A DNA stretch of 64,000 bases from Apus apus (taxonomy: Eukaryota; Chordata; Aves; Apodiformes; Apodidae). Shown in pieces: positions 21,148-32,830 of this stretch. The notes below the pieces were generated by a model, which was not told the origin of the DNA, made no database searches, and worked only from the letters and a program-made list of their open reading frames with translations. Each line of letters starts with the position of its first letter. Within the stretch, counting starts at the first letter, position 1. Location: the NCBI RefSeq assembly GCF_020740795.1, contig NC_067301.1:2046001-2110000 (forward strand), in the 5' to 3' direction. The position numbers and the translations under genes are program-made.

Positions 21148-22880
21148 AAGAGCAGCGGACTCCATGACTGGAAGAAGTTTCCAACGGTTGAAAATTAAAA
21201 AGATAGCATATCCAATCCAACCATACTAACTTGGACCCCATCCTCCCCAACTTCAAAGGGCAAGATCTTTTCCGTCTCCTGTTGCTGAAATGAAGAGCAC
21301 AATTACCTTTCCGAGAAGAATTTCTGTGTTGTAAGCAAAATGAAATTGTGCATTCCTTTTGGGACCATTATTTTTTTTTTTGTCTTGAGAATAAAAAAAA
21401 AAATGAAACACTATCATAAAAGCATGACCAGAAAATAAACTTGAGCATAATTGTGAAACAGTTTAGCTTTCACTGTAGTTTCCAAGTTGAAGTTAAGGAC
21501 TTGATCTCACACACTCGCAAATTTTAAAGTCATGTTTGTAGCAAGATTTTTTTCAAGTTTCCTTTTTAAATACATTTCTTTATGTAATTTAATTGAGCAA
21601 AACAAGGGAGTCCTAGCCCAGAGCATCTGGGGGTTGTTAACGCTGTAAATTTAGTCCCTGATTTTTTTTATTTTGTTTTCTAGTATCACAGATAATTGTT
21701 GCACAAAACTTGGCATATATAGGATAATGTTAAGCAGCAAGGTAACCAAGCACATGCTGTAAAAGGTAATGAATGCTTGTTTAAAGAATCCTTTCACCTT
21801 TTATGGATAACAAATGCAATCCTTGGTCCCTCCTGCCCCCCCTTTTTTCACCACACTGATTTTTTTAATCTGTTTTGGTTTTGTCCACTTGAAAGGGCAG
21901 TTTATATATCCTAACACTATCCTATAAGTCTCAACAACCAGGAATCTCTGTTTTCAAAAGAGACCTATCCTACACTTGGGTATTGAGTCAATTCTTTGTG
22001 TATGAAATGATGTACAAATCAATGTTTTGAAAATAATGATCTTGAACTTTCTAAGTTAAACAAAAAAAAAACAAACCTTTTTTGATTGTTTGCCATATTG
22101 GGTGGGTTTACTCTTAGAATCGCATGCTGTAGAAATGCTAAAAAGTGCATATTGGACTAAGTCCTTAGATGTTTTTTCTTTGAAGAAATAACCTGTTTAA
22201 AAACTGTAACCATTGTTGCTGTATTCATTTATTGTTGCTACTCTGTGCATAAATCTATGAAGAACTCAAGTACAAAGCTATGCACGTTTTGGAGTAGCGT
22301 GATAAGTCACTTTTTTTTTTTAAAAAAAAAAGAAACAGCCTGTTCAAACAATCGCTGTCAAAGATTCTGGGGTGTGGGAGGAGGGAACCTAGACCATCTT
22401 CTTTATAAATCAGTTCCTCACAGCCAGTTCCTCTTGTAGGATGAGTCCTTTGCATCTGATCAGAGTAATTTTTGTAACGAGCAGGTTTTCCTGGCTTTCT
22501 TTTCAAATAAAATGTTAAAAGCAGCAGTGTTTGGACAGCAGATTGTTCTGTTAAACTTTCCTATCTTCTCACTGTATCCAGAAATGCTCCTTCCTAGCAG
22601 CAGTAGTAGCTTTTCTCCATTTTGTTTTTTCTGCAACATTCTGTACAAAAATGTGCTGTAATTGTGCGTTAGGCCTGGATTTGGCATAAAAGATGAATTC
22701 CCTCTTACTCTCTTTCATGAAACTACTCTGTAGAGCTTTCTCCACGCCCTGTATCCCTCTTCACCTTTTGTATTTAATTTTAAAGTCAGTGTACTTCAAG
22801 AAAGCTGGATGCAAGATAGATACTATATTAAAATGTAATGTTATTTAAGATGTAATAAAGCAGTTTGACATGAGTTTTGA
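21148..22880 (+). other. GNB1: GNB1 3' UTR terminal exon
   Basis: About 1.7 kb without coding capacity, running from the inferred acceptor to just past the last plausible poly(A) signal. Several earlier AATAAA hexamers (near 21390, 21435 and 22507) could give shorter transcripts. A-rich and T-rich runs are frequent. The 3' end is estimated, not observed. Confidence 0.55.
22854..22859 (+). terminator. GNB1: GNB1 poly(A) signal AATAAA (candidate distal)
   Basis: AATAAA within GATGTAATAAAGCAG, followed within about 30 bases by T- and TG-rich sequence suited to a cleavage site. The implied 3' UTR of about 1.7 kb is similar to what I recall for mammalian GNB1. Confidence 0.5.
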
Positions 22881-25800
22881 CTGATCTGTTTTGCAGCTTA
22901 TTGTTCAACCCACAAAACAGCTTCTGGTAGGATTTGAGTTATGAAATAAACATGTATGAGACAAGTGTATGCTGCCCCAAAACTAATTGTTCAGGATCTG
23001 GAAATAGATGTGTAAATATGTGATATATGGAACACTGAAGAGCAGGTATGTGGAGCTTAGTGGCTGCAGACATTTTCCTTCCTCCATTCTTATCTATTTA
23101 AGAAGGACATTTCTTGGTTTGATTGAAGCTCTCAAGTAGCTCCAGCATCAGAAACTGCTGGTAGCTCCTTAGCTCAAACTCAGCTCAAAAGTAGCTGGTA
23201 TAGTTCTTGTGGTATGCATCACAAAAATGCTTTGTGGAATTTTAATGAGTTAACACCTGAAGTAGGAAATCAGAGCAAACTGTTTAGTAACTTCTTTTAA
23301 AACTTTTGTCCTTTAATAGGAAAAGAATTGAGCGGAACATCTTGGGTTACTGCCATTTGAGGATCTGACCAAGTAAGCTCTGTTGTCATTGTTAGCTATC
23401 CTTACTGTAGGTATTGAGAAGGGTAAGTAGTTGTTGTTTTAATGCCCAGTAAGAACCAAGTCTCCACCAGGCAGAATTATATCCAGGGGGAGGAAAAAAA
23501 GGAAAAACATTAGAGGATTTTATACCCATAGAAGCAAATTCCTGAAGGAAGTGTTGAAAGGTTTAACAACTTGGTCCACTTGAGGGTTTTGTTATGTGTT
23601 TTTAGTGGGTAAAGTGTTGTCTTTTGTTCTGACCTACACAAGAGTGAATTACCCCTCATTTTACATCAACTAAGAGAAATTCCAGTGCCATGGCTTGGTT
23701 TCATGCCAAACCTGGAAATTCTTGGCCTCCATGGAGAAGCTTTTAAAAGCAGTGAGTATGGAAAATATGATGGTGCCATTACTTAACCAGCAGCCATTAA
23801 CTGTGAGCTTTGGGTTTTTGGACTGCAAAATACTGGGAAGTAGTTCATGGCTGGAAATGCTTAAAACTAGGAAGTCAGCTTTTAAGTCTTTTCCAGTTCC
23901 AAATGGTATAGCTGTTTTTTCCACTCACGTGGTACCATTTTATTCCAGCGGATGTTTCATATGTGACATTGTCTGGTCTGTAACAAAACCAATGCAGACA
24001 TGACCTGTCTTGCCTTCCTGAATCTCTCTCCACATGTTAAATTTCTGCTTCCCAGCCATGCTGAGAATGCCTTTGCTGTCAATCATGTACAATACAAGTT
24101 ATTTGAAATGCAAACAGTTGCAAATCCCTCTTGTTACAGAGAGTACTTCTGCTAAATGTGTGACCCTCTAAATGACATTATCTAAATATCTGTCTTATGT
24201 TTAGTTGTTTAGAGAGCTGTAACTGGAGAAAAATGGGTTTGTGAAGGGAGAGGCACTAAACTCTTGAGCCGTTCACTTTGGGCTAAGTCTCTGAGTTTTG
24301 AATGTCTTTAATTTTAAGCTGAGCTTGGATCAGTACCTGAATGGCTTAAGTAATCTCACCTATAGTGCTAGCACACAGCAGCTCTTCCTGTAGGCTTTGA
24401 AAAAATTCTGACTGGAAGATCATTCTGGGATGTGGTTCCAAAAGGGCAGCTTCACCAAGCTGCTGGCACATTTCCAGGGCAAGGATTCCTAAACTGAGAA
24501 CACTAATTTGTGCAAACAGTTTGTCTCTGCTTGGTTTTCATGGCAGCAGTTGCAGTTTCTTACTAGTAGGCTCCTGAGTGTGTATTAGATACATGAAGAG
24601 ATGAGAAGTGGTGTCTCTGCAAAGGAGGGTGGAGTAAAACTGTGTTTATGAAGCATGTTAGATGACAAAGGTGGAGAAAACCAATGGATCTGAGGTATTT
24701 GGATACTGAGTTGGGAGTGGAGGTGGGAAAAAGAGTCAGTTCTCTGGTTCTGCCGTGGGAAGTGTCATGCTAACTATGAATTTCCATGGGATTGGAATCC
24801 TCCCATGGAGCTGGGAAGAGGTAACAGATTTCTCAATCTCAGCACCTAGAGTTAAGTCTCAATTATAATGTTTTCCGTGCCCATCATGGCCTTTAATTTG
24901 TTAGTGAATTACATGTATTTTAAAAATCTAAGATCCTACTGCTAGACCTTGGTTGGGCATTTTTAACTTTTGACCATTAAATGTTTGACATTTGACCATG
25001 ACAGTGTATGTTCTAAATCAGCTGTGAAACATACTTAAAATTACTGATTGCATCATGTGCTATAAGAGCTAAAAATAGAATTACCTGGTTTCTGGGAAGT
25101 GGCAGAGGAAATAAAGTGCCATAAAACCTGTCACCCTTGCTGAGTTCTGTGTAACTTGGTCTGAAACAAATCAGGATCCTGTGAGGTGTTATGATTGATA
25201 CTGGATCTAGTGTAGGTGTAACCATGCATTCAAATTTGAGGAATGGATAAAAAGAACTGACTAATCAACAAGTTCTAACAGTAGTTATTTTTGGATAGTG
25301 ATGATCTTGTTTTCTTACTGTAATCTTTCTAAAGTCTGTTTGCTGTAAACATCAGGTTACTCAATGGCTCAGAGCTGAATTGGTCACTTTCTATCTATAT
25401 TACATTCCAGTGTGTAATAATTCTCCTGAAGAATGTGAAATGTTAACTCTTGTTAATTTAGAGTTGTATGAGAAAGGGAAACAGTAGAGCTGGAGAAAGG
25501 TTGGAAAGAATAAAGAGTAGATTTCAGTTCTGCTGTTCTAGAACAGGGATGTTTGGCCTGTTCCCTTGTCACCCCTGCTCTGACTGGCCTTGCCACCTGG
25601 AAGCTCCTCATGTGCCCAGGGATGGGAGCAGACATCTTGTATCTTTCTGGCAGTGTACTTTGCTGATTTAGAGATTATTACTTTGGTCCAGTGCACCTGA
25701 TAAGTTAAAAAAAAAAATAAATTCTCCTCTGTCTCCTTCCAGTCTTTTCTTGAATGTGACTGGATGTTGTGTTTGCCTTCTACTGATCTTGTGAAACCTG

Positions 25801-28761
25801 ATCTGCTAGTAGAACAAAATCCATGGGCCTGCTCTGTCAGCCACTTGGGCTGAGAAAATGAAGGTCTTGATTCTGACGTGGCTGGATGTTGTTCCAGGCT
25901 GCACTGCCCCTGTTAATCCATCTCTCCAGGAAACCCTGCTCAGACAATCTGTGGTTCCTGGTTCCTGGCAGGAGCTGGGACTTGATGGGCACATTTTTGG
26001 CCTGACGTTTGGGTCTGTCCCTCACTGCCTCCTCGTTTGTGCCCTCTGCTTGTTGAAGTGTTGAAATGCAGACCAGGGAGAAGTTTGGTTTTTTTACTCT
26101 ATGGGCTAAATCAATTTAGTAGAAGGAGGAAAGCTTAAGCTTACACTTCCCATGGTGATTCCTGAACTCCTGTCAACGATTGACACCCTGTGGGCTCCCA
26201 GATAAGGAGCTCTTGTGTTCCAGAGCCTCCCTCTCTGTTAATTGGATCCTGTGTGTTCATTAAAGAAAGGCCAAGTTATATCATTCTGAAACTCTTTACT
26301 CAGTTTTTTCTTCAAATGTCAATACTAAAAAGTGTCTAAGGAGTATTTTGAAAGTGAACATGGGATAGTAACACAGACTGTGTAAAATTTCCCAGTATGT
26401 CACAGAAATGTGAATAAAAGCTGGGTGAGCCTCTCTGTGCTTAGAGAGCTGGCTGCTAAAAACTCACCCGTTAGAGACACAGGTAAAATACTCATCCAAG
26501 TAATTCCAGGCTTAAACCAAGTCAGTTTTGTCCTAAAATAGAACAAAGAGACTCTTATTTTCCTTTTTTAATTATTCATAAGCCATTTGCTCCAGATTAG
26601 TGCAGTGAGATGTTATTGACCCTGAGGAGGTAATAATCTGTTGAAGTGGAAGTGAAAAAATGAACAGTTTATTTGATGTAACAGATTTATAAATGGCAAA
26701 ATTGATGAGGGAGGGCAAAGTCTGTTAAAAAAGGATGAGATATCTAAGATGGTAAAATGCTTAGTTCTCATTAATATTATGTATAACAGTACAAACAGTG
26801 CAGCTCCATCTGGTGGAGTGAAACATAGTGAAGATGGGTGGTCAGAAAAGAAAGTGTGTGTGACAAAGGAGCCCATGCTGAATTTGGCTGCAATATGTGC
26901 TCCTAGTACACGTAACCCCTTCTTTTTTTATCTTCAGTGTCCATTGAAGGTGTCCTGATTTTTCCATGAAGAACTTACAAATAAAACTTTTTCTAGTGTT
27001 TACTTTTGTATGGATTTCCTTTTCTGATTTTTCATGTAAAAGCCTCAGATGGCATAAGTTAAAATTAGCCAGTGTTAACTGGAGCAGGGACTCTGAGACA
27101 AATTTAAATCCAGCTCTTATTTAGAAAATGGATGAGATCATGAAGAGCCCCAGTAATTCCCTGTACTCGCCCCCACTGCAATTTTTCTGAACTCCCTCAG
27201 CGTTTTTGACACACCTCCTCACCTCTCTGATCTGAAGTGCTTGCTCTTTTCAGCTTTCCTCCTCTGCTTTAGATAGGAATTGGGGATCTGGAGTTTCTAA
27301 TGAAGATACTTTGATTGACAAGGTGTTCATACTAAGATTAGACTCTGATAGCCACTTTTGAACAGTGTAGTGAAGTGCCTTTCTGCAGGGGAAAGGAGTA
27401 TTGCTGTGGTATGTACTGCTCTTGTATCTGGAACCATCACAGAAATTTCAAGCTCTTGTTTGCAAAAGCAAATGTTTTAAGATCTATAGAATTCTAACAT
27501 TTAGTTTTTGTCTCTTTTGTAAAATAAAGATTCATGTTGAGTGAAGAGCAAGTAGGCAGCAGCAGATCCTTTTCCACTGGCTGGTACATGAGAGTGAGTC
27601 ACTGTATATATTTATCTTTCATTGATTTTTCACCATAGTTCCTTATTTTTTTATTTAGTGATTTTAACTTTGTGATATTATAGACAGAACTGAAACAAGG
27701 TCTAATGGGAATAATGAAATTTGATCTTTGGCTCCCTAAAGCTGGTGGTTAATCCAGTGGGAAGAACAAGACAACTTGTGTGCAGACCTGCACAAGTTTT
27801 ACAAACCCATGATGTGAAATTGGAAATATGAGCTACATTTCTAACCCATTTGATGGTACCATGGCTACTTACCTTGAAGTCTGACTGCTAAACTGGAGTC
27901 TTGAAGAGCTGTCTCAGTTGTCCTTCAGTACATCAGAAACCAGGTAACGGGACCTTTTCATATTTTCAGAACCAACCACAGGAGGCCATCTTCTGTAATT
28001 GAATAGGGGAGTATCTTAATTCTACACTTAGTGGCACTGGCTGCATTTAAATCAAGTAATACAAGAAGCTGCCAGAGTTCCTAAAAAGTTGTATTCCAGA
28101 AAAGTAGGTATCAGCATGTGTACCACCTGTGACATGGGCTGTACTTGGAGGGAAAACATGCATATTTGTTACACCTCCCTTAGCTTGCAGGTGCATAAAT
28201 GTCCTGAAAACTCACAGAAATGTTTCTAAGAGATTTTAACCCTCAGAGCACTAAAAATCTTAGCAGTCACAAACAAGACAAGTCTTACATATTGATACAA
28301 ATATCTCTAGTGTCATTTATAGTTCTATGCCTGTGTTTGCCAGTAAACTTGGCTGTGGGCCCTTCTCCATGACACTGTGGATCTTGTGAATGCATTTAGA
28401 TATTAATTTACATCACCTAGGTTTAGATATCTTACATCCACCTCTTCAACTGCAACAGGAGGGGCAGGATATGGCTTGTGTGCTCAGTCTGTTTTGTTTA
28501 AGTATGATTTATAGTTTGAGACCATAAATTGTAAACACATTCACTCACATCATCAAGTGCAGAAAGCCTGGGATTAAAAACCTCTTCAGATGATGTCTTT
28601 CACCTCACCTTGTGTTCTTCAGAAGGGCTTGGGAAGACAAAGCTCATCCCACATTTCTGGCAGTAGGAAAATGAAAATGACAGGTCAATGGTATTTGCTG
28701 GGGCTGGAAGCCATCCATCTGCTTGGGTCAGTGAAAATTCAACCCTATGATGAATGGTAAT

Positions 28762-28767
28762 TTTATT
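28762..28767 (-). terminator. Minus-strand AATAAA downstream of the 28.9 kb ORF
   Basis: TTTATT on the plus strand, AATAAA on the minus strand, within CACAATAAAATTACC. It lies about 105 bases beyond the ORF stop. The hexamer is common in AT-rich DNA, so alone it proves little. Confidence 0.2.
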
Positions 28768-28872
28768 GTGTTTAAACTTCTCACAATTCCTTCCGTCCTG
28801 GTTTCTTCTTTCTGAAAGCAACAACAACAAAAAAAGGTGAAGATGTCATAAGGTGAACCCCACTTAGCAGCA

Positions 28873-29235
28873 TCAGTTCCACCTTCTCTCCAGCCCCTTC
28901 AAGTTTTCTTGTAGATCGTAGGAGCGGTTCAGCAGCTGCTGTTCTTTGCCTAGTAGGGATATGAGCTCTTGAATGAACAATAAGAAGTCAAGGAGTGACA
29001 GCTCTGGGAATGATGGACACCAGTGTGCACTAATGAGAGATCTGGAAGCTTTTCCAAGGATGACTGCATAACTTAATTGAACAATTCTGTATCTCATTGA
29101 TACTTGCATCAGCTGTGCATTTAACCTGCCAATTTCTGAAAAGCTTGACAAACCTTGTCCCAGGTTGGTGCTTCCAAGTGATGTCAAAGAGTTACCCAGG
29201 GTATGAAGTGTTACTGAATTATAAAGGCAGGCCAA
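28873..29235 (-). CDS. Unexplained 120-codon minus-strand ORF, possible terminal exon
   Basis: I do not recognise this protein. The C-terminal half is rich in hydrophobic heptad-like spacing (LLDFLLFIQELISLLGKEQQ, then a charged tail ending LKGLERRWN), as in a helical or coiled-coil segment. Read on the minus strand, a plausible acceptor (CTGCCTTTATAATTCAG) lies near the start of the ORF, so the first methionine need not be the true start. An AATAAA on the same strand lies at 28762-28767, about 105 bases past the stop. These features would suit the last exon of a small gene transcribed opposite to GNB1 and NADK. A chance ORF or a decayed repeat is at least as likely. Confidence 0.25.
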   Translation of the reverse strand: MACLYNSVTLHTLGNSLTSLGSTNLGQGLSSFSEIGRLNAQLMQVSMRYRIVQLSYAVILGKASRSLISAHWCPSFPELSLLDFLLFIQELISLLGKEQQLLNRSYDLQENLKGLERRWN

Positions 29236-32200
29236 AGAGCCAGGAGCAGTCAGTGTGGAGGAAACTGAGTGAGATGCATTGTCCAGCCTGGTGTCAGTGG
29301 CAGTTCTAAAAAGTGGTGCTGGAATTAAAAAATTAATCTGTTGAGCAATTCTGTCTTCCTCCTCCCATGGCTTATTTCAATCAAGTGATAGCATCAGACA
29401 TGGTGAGAGGAAATGGAGCAATTACAGATAGACTTCAAGGAACAGCTTATCTGAACTGAAGGTTAAACTTTCATAAGCAAAAGGATCATTCTTGTTCTTT
29501 GAAGCTTGTCACAGTTCTCTGTGCAAAGAGTAACTTAACCAGAAATACCAGATGGGAGCCAGGCAGGACCTGACCTCACCTCTGATCCTGTTAAAAGTGA
29601 AAGTTCCTCACCAAGTTGTAGAGCTTAAATTAACAGGGCTAGTTTCTCTTTCTCTACTAAAAACATAGATTAAAACTCTTAGGCCTGTTTTACACTGTGT
29701 TAGCTGTATCTTCCTCGCTCTCAGATTAAAAAAATCTTATGTCAGTGCTTTGGAATTTAACCAGCATCATCAATTAAAGTTTGTGATGCACACTGGGTGC
29801 AAAGTGTGCAGTTAAGGTTAGCAGTACAACTGCTAAGAACTTCAAAGCCTTTCTGACCTGGTTCTGAATAGTTTTAACTTAGTAATATATTTTTTTCTAA
29901 TGCTCTACATTTTGAATGACAAGCAGCAGTGCTAGCAATTGCAGTTGAGCTTTCCTTTGCAGCCATCTTGCAGTATCATGCTGGCTGCAAAGAAGCCTCT
30001 TTATAATTTTCAACTTTTTTTTTAATTAAATCAAGTAAGAAGTCCCTTGCCAGACCTGTGTGTTCCCTTTTGAACCATGCTTCCAGCTGGATAATGGAAT
30101 GCCTCCATATGTCTCTCCAGCTAAAAAGGCAAAACCCTCCCAGAGAATTTCCTCACACTCTTGTGAGGAGGGAGTTGCCTGCATTTTGTACTGGGAGAAT
30201 CTGCAGCCTGGAGGTGCCTGTGGATCACCCTGGTAATGGCTGAGTTGGAGCACAGGCTGGTTCCCTGACCTGCAGCTTTGTGTACAGTGAGGAGAGGATT
30301 CCTCTGCCCTTGCTCTTCCTGCCTGACATCTGCCTGCTCAGCCTGATCAATCTTGGCAGTTGCCATCTTTTTCTTCCATGCAGAATCACTCCGGTGAGCA
30401 GCCAAAGATGATGGCAACAGATCAGGGTGGGATTAGCATGACACTCATGTTGTTGGAGGAAACATCAGCTGTAATACATTTGGGTGTGAGCCAGAAAAAG
30501 CACAAATATTCTTAATTTTACAGTTGGTTCTAGTAGAGAGGGGTGACCTGAGTTGTGTTTGGCTGAGTTCTTCACAGGATATCCTCTGCAATTATATGAA
30601 GGGGGATTTATGACCCTCTTCTTCCTACTCAGATCATAGCCTTGTTTTTATTGATATTGTTTGGGAGGCTTTAATGCTTCACAGTATGGAAATTCAGCTC
30701 TGTAGAGGAAGGCCAGGCCATAAACTAATTGTCTGGGCTCTTTGAAAAATGATGTAACTGGGCAGTTGCATCAAATTGAAAAGTTGCTTAGATTTTTCCT
30801 TCCCCCTGCTCCCCCTTTTTCATGTTACAAAGCCAGCAACTTTCATTGTTGGTCCAGTGCAGTTTGGGATCCATTGGCCAAACAGTCTGCAAGTAATTCC
30901 CATTTGTATCCTGCCTTTTTCCAAATGGCTGCCTGCACTGTTGCTGCCTGACATCAAAACACTTGGGGTCCTGAGGGAAAGCATGTGCATTAAGAACTAA
31001 TTCTCAGCTGTGCCATCCCTTGGTCAGGAGCTTTGCTTGCACGGGTGGTCAAGTGCAGACTCTTCAGCTGCTGGGAACAGAAGTTTGACATGTGTGAACA
31101 TCCAATACTGCTTTTCCTAGGCTTGTATAGCATTTGGGGTCTGACTTACGACTCTGCACTCATAATTAACTGTCAGGTTAATTATACTTAAGAAGCTTGA
31201 TTTCTGGTCACTTATGTTGAAATTTTAAATTTTTGTTTCAATGTGATGTTTGACAGAAGTGCATGAATTTGATGACGTATTTTATGAAAGACCCTGAAGT
31301 TCATCATAAGCTTTTCAGCTATGAATTTGGGTTCCTATTGCTTTGTGGGCAGAACCAAATACAATTAAATCTTGATCCCCCTGCAGCTTCACACTACTGA
31401 TGTGATTGCCAAAGTAGGGAGTATTTTTACATGCTGTCTTGCCCTAGGTGAAGGTTAGTGGAAGGCATTTCTTAATTTTATTTTAACCTTGCATTAAGTC
31501 TAATAATGTGTCTGTGGGCTTGAAATTGCCAGGCTGCAGCTTCTGCTGCCACCTGGTGCCCATGCCCAGTTTAGCCTGGCAACTTGTCCCGCAGTTATCC
31601 GTAATGCTTTGCAAGAGGGAGGGTCTTAGTGCCATGGGATGACAGATTTTTCACTCCAAAAGAGGAGTGCCTGCAAGTACACACTCGTTGCTGCTGGGTG
31701 CAGTGGGTTAAAGTGCACGGTGAGACACTTTGATGAAAGATGTTAAGCAAACACTTGGGCCAGTATAATTTTTCCAGTGTACAATTTATACCAGGAAATA
31801 AGGCCCACTGCATCTTCCCAGAAGCTCTTGTATTTCACAGTGGTTTGGGAATACTGTTACTGACAAGACTCTTGTAAAACCTGCACTAGGAACTGCTGCT
31901 GCATCCTTCTGTCTCCCTTAGATGCCATGGTAAAACGTGCTGTTCTCCCTGAAGCTTCTATGTTAATTTACCAGCATGAAGTATGAGGAAGAAATACTAC
32001 CTCTGTATCCTCACTCTTTACAGCCAATGTGTAAAGGAACAGCAAAACCAGCCTTTTGCACATTCCAAACTGGGCTGACTTAAAAATTACTTGCAGAGAA
32101 CTGGGAGAAACACAATGATGAGTTCCATCTGGCCCATGGCCAGTCTGCTGTGCAGAGAGTGAGTAAGTGGCTTTACTGGGCTTAGGTAAAATGTTCACCT

Positions 32201-32689
32201 CTTGGGCCTGAACCTGTCAACCTTTTGAGCTTAATTAGAAATTCAATTAAGCACTTTGCACCATCCTGTAACGCTAGAGGGCAATGCTGCAGTTTGTACA
32301 GCAGCTGTTTCCTGGTTTCTAGGATTTAGTGCTCCCTGTCCAGGGTGTAGTGGTAGGAGAGGAGCAGCAGCAATTACTGCTGAGAAATAGTCCAGAAAAA
32401 AAAGAGGACAATGGGTAGGAAAGAGCACTGCTTTGCTCAAGAGGAATAATAAAATGCAAAAATACAAGCAGGAGAAGACAAAGATAAGCAGTAGTGCTCG
32501 AGACAGGGATCACAGAATTAAAACAGATCCCCAGCTAAATATGAGTCAACAATGTCATGCCACTGCAGTAAAGGCTGACATCATACCAGGTTGTACAAAT
32601 GGAATTATCCCTGCAAGCCTTGTAAAGTGACTTCCCTCTCTGATGCAGTGGTAGCTCCTCAGACAGTGTAATGGTTGCAATTTCAGGTG

Positions 32690-32830
32690 CTGTTCTGCAA
32701 GAAAACAGATTAATTTGAAAATGTCCAGAAGACAGCAATGAAAATATCAAAGATTTGGATATCATGCTATGTAAGGACTGTTTAAACAATAGAAGTGTTT
32801 CAATCTAAAGAAAGACTAAGAAATCTGTTT
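32690..32830 (+). mobile_element. Possible very old CR1-like fragment
   Basis: The run AAAATGTCCAGAAGACAGCA and the following ATGAAAATATCAAAGATTTGGA track the CR1 segment that reads roughly GTCCAGAGGAGGGCCACGAAGATGATCAGAGGGCTGGA, with heavy divergence. Later words such as AGAAAGACTAAGAAAT fit the next CR1 block. Boundaries are approximate, and the match is from memory of the consensus. Confidence 0.4.

Noticed and set aside
30026-30417. Overlapping ORFs in a GC-richer patch between the genes
   Set aside because: Open on both strands with unlike, low-information translations; no domain and no flanking splice signals.
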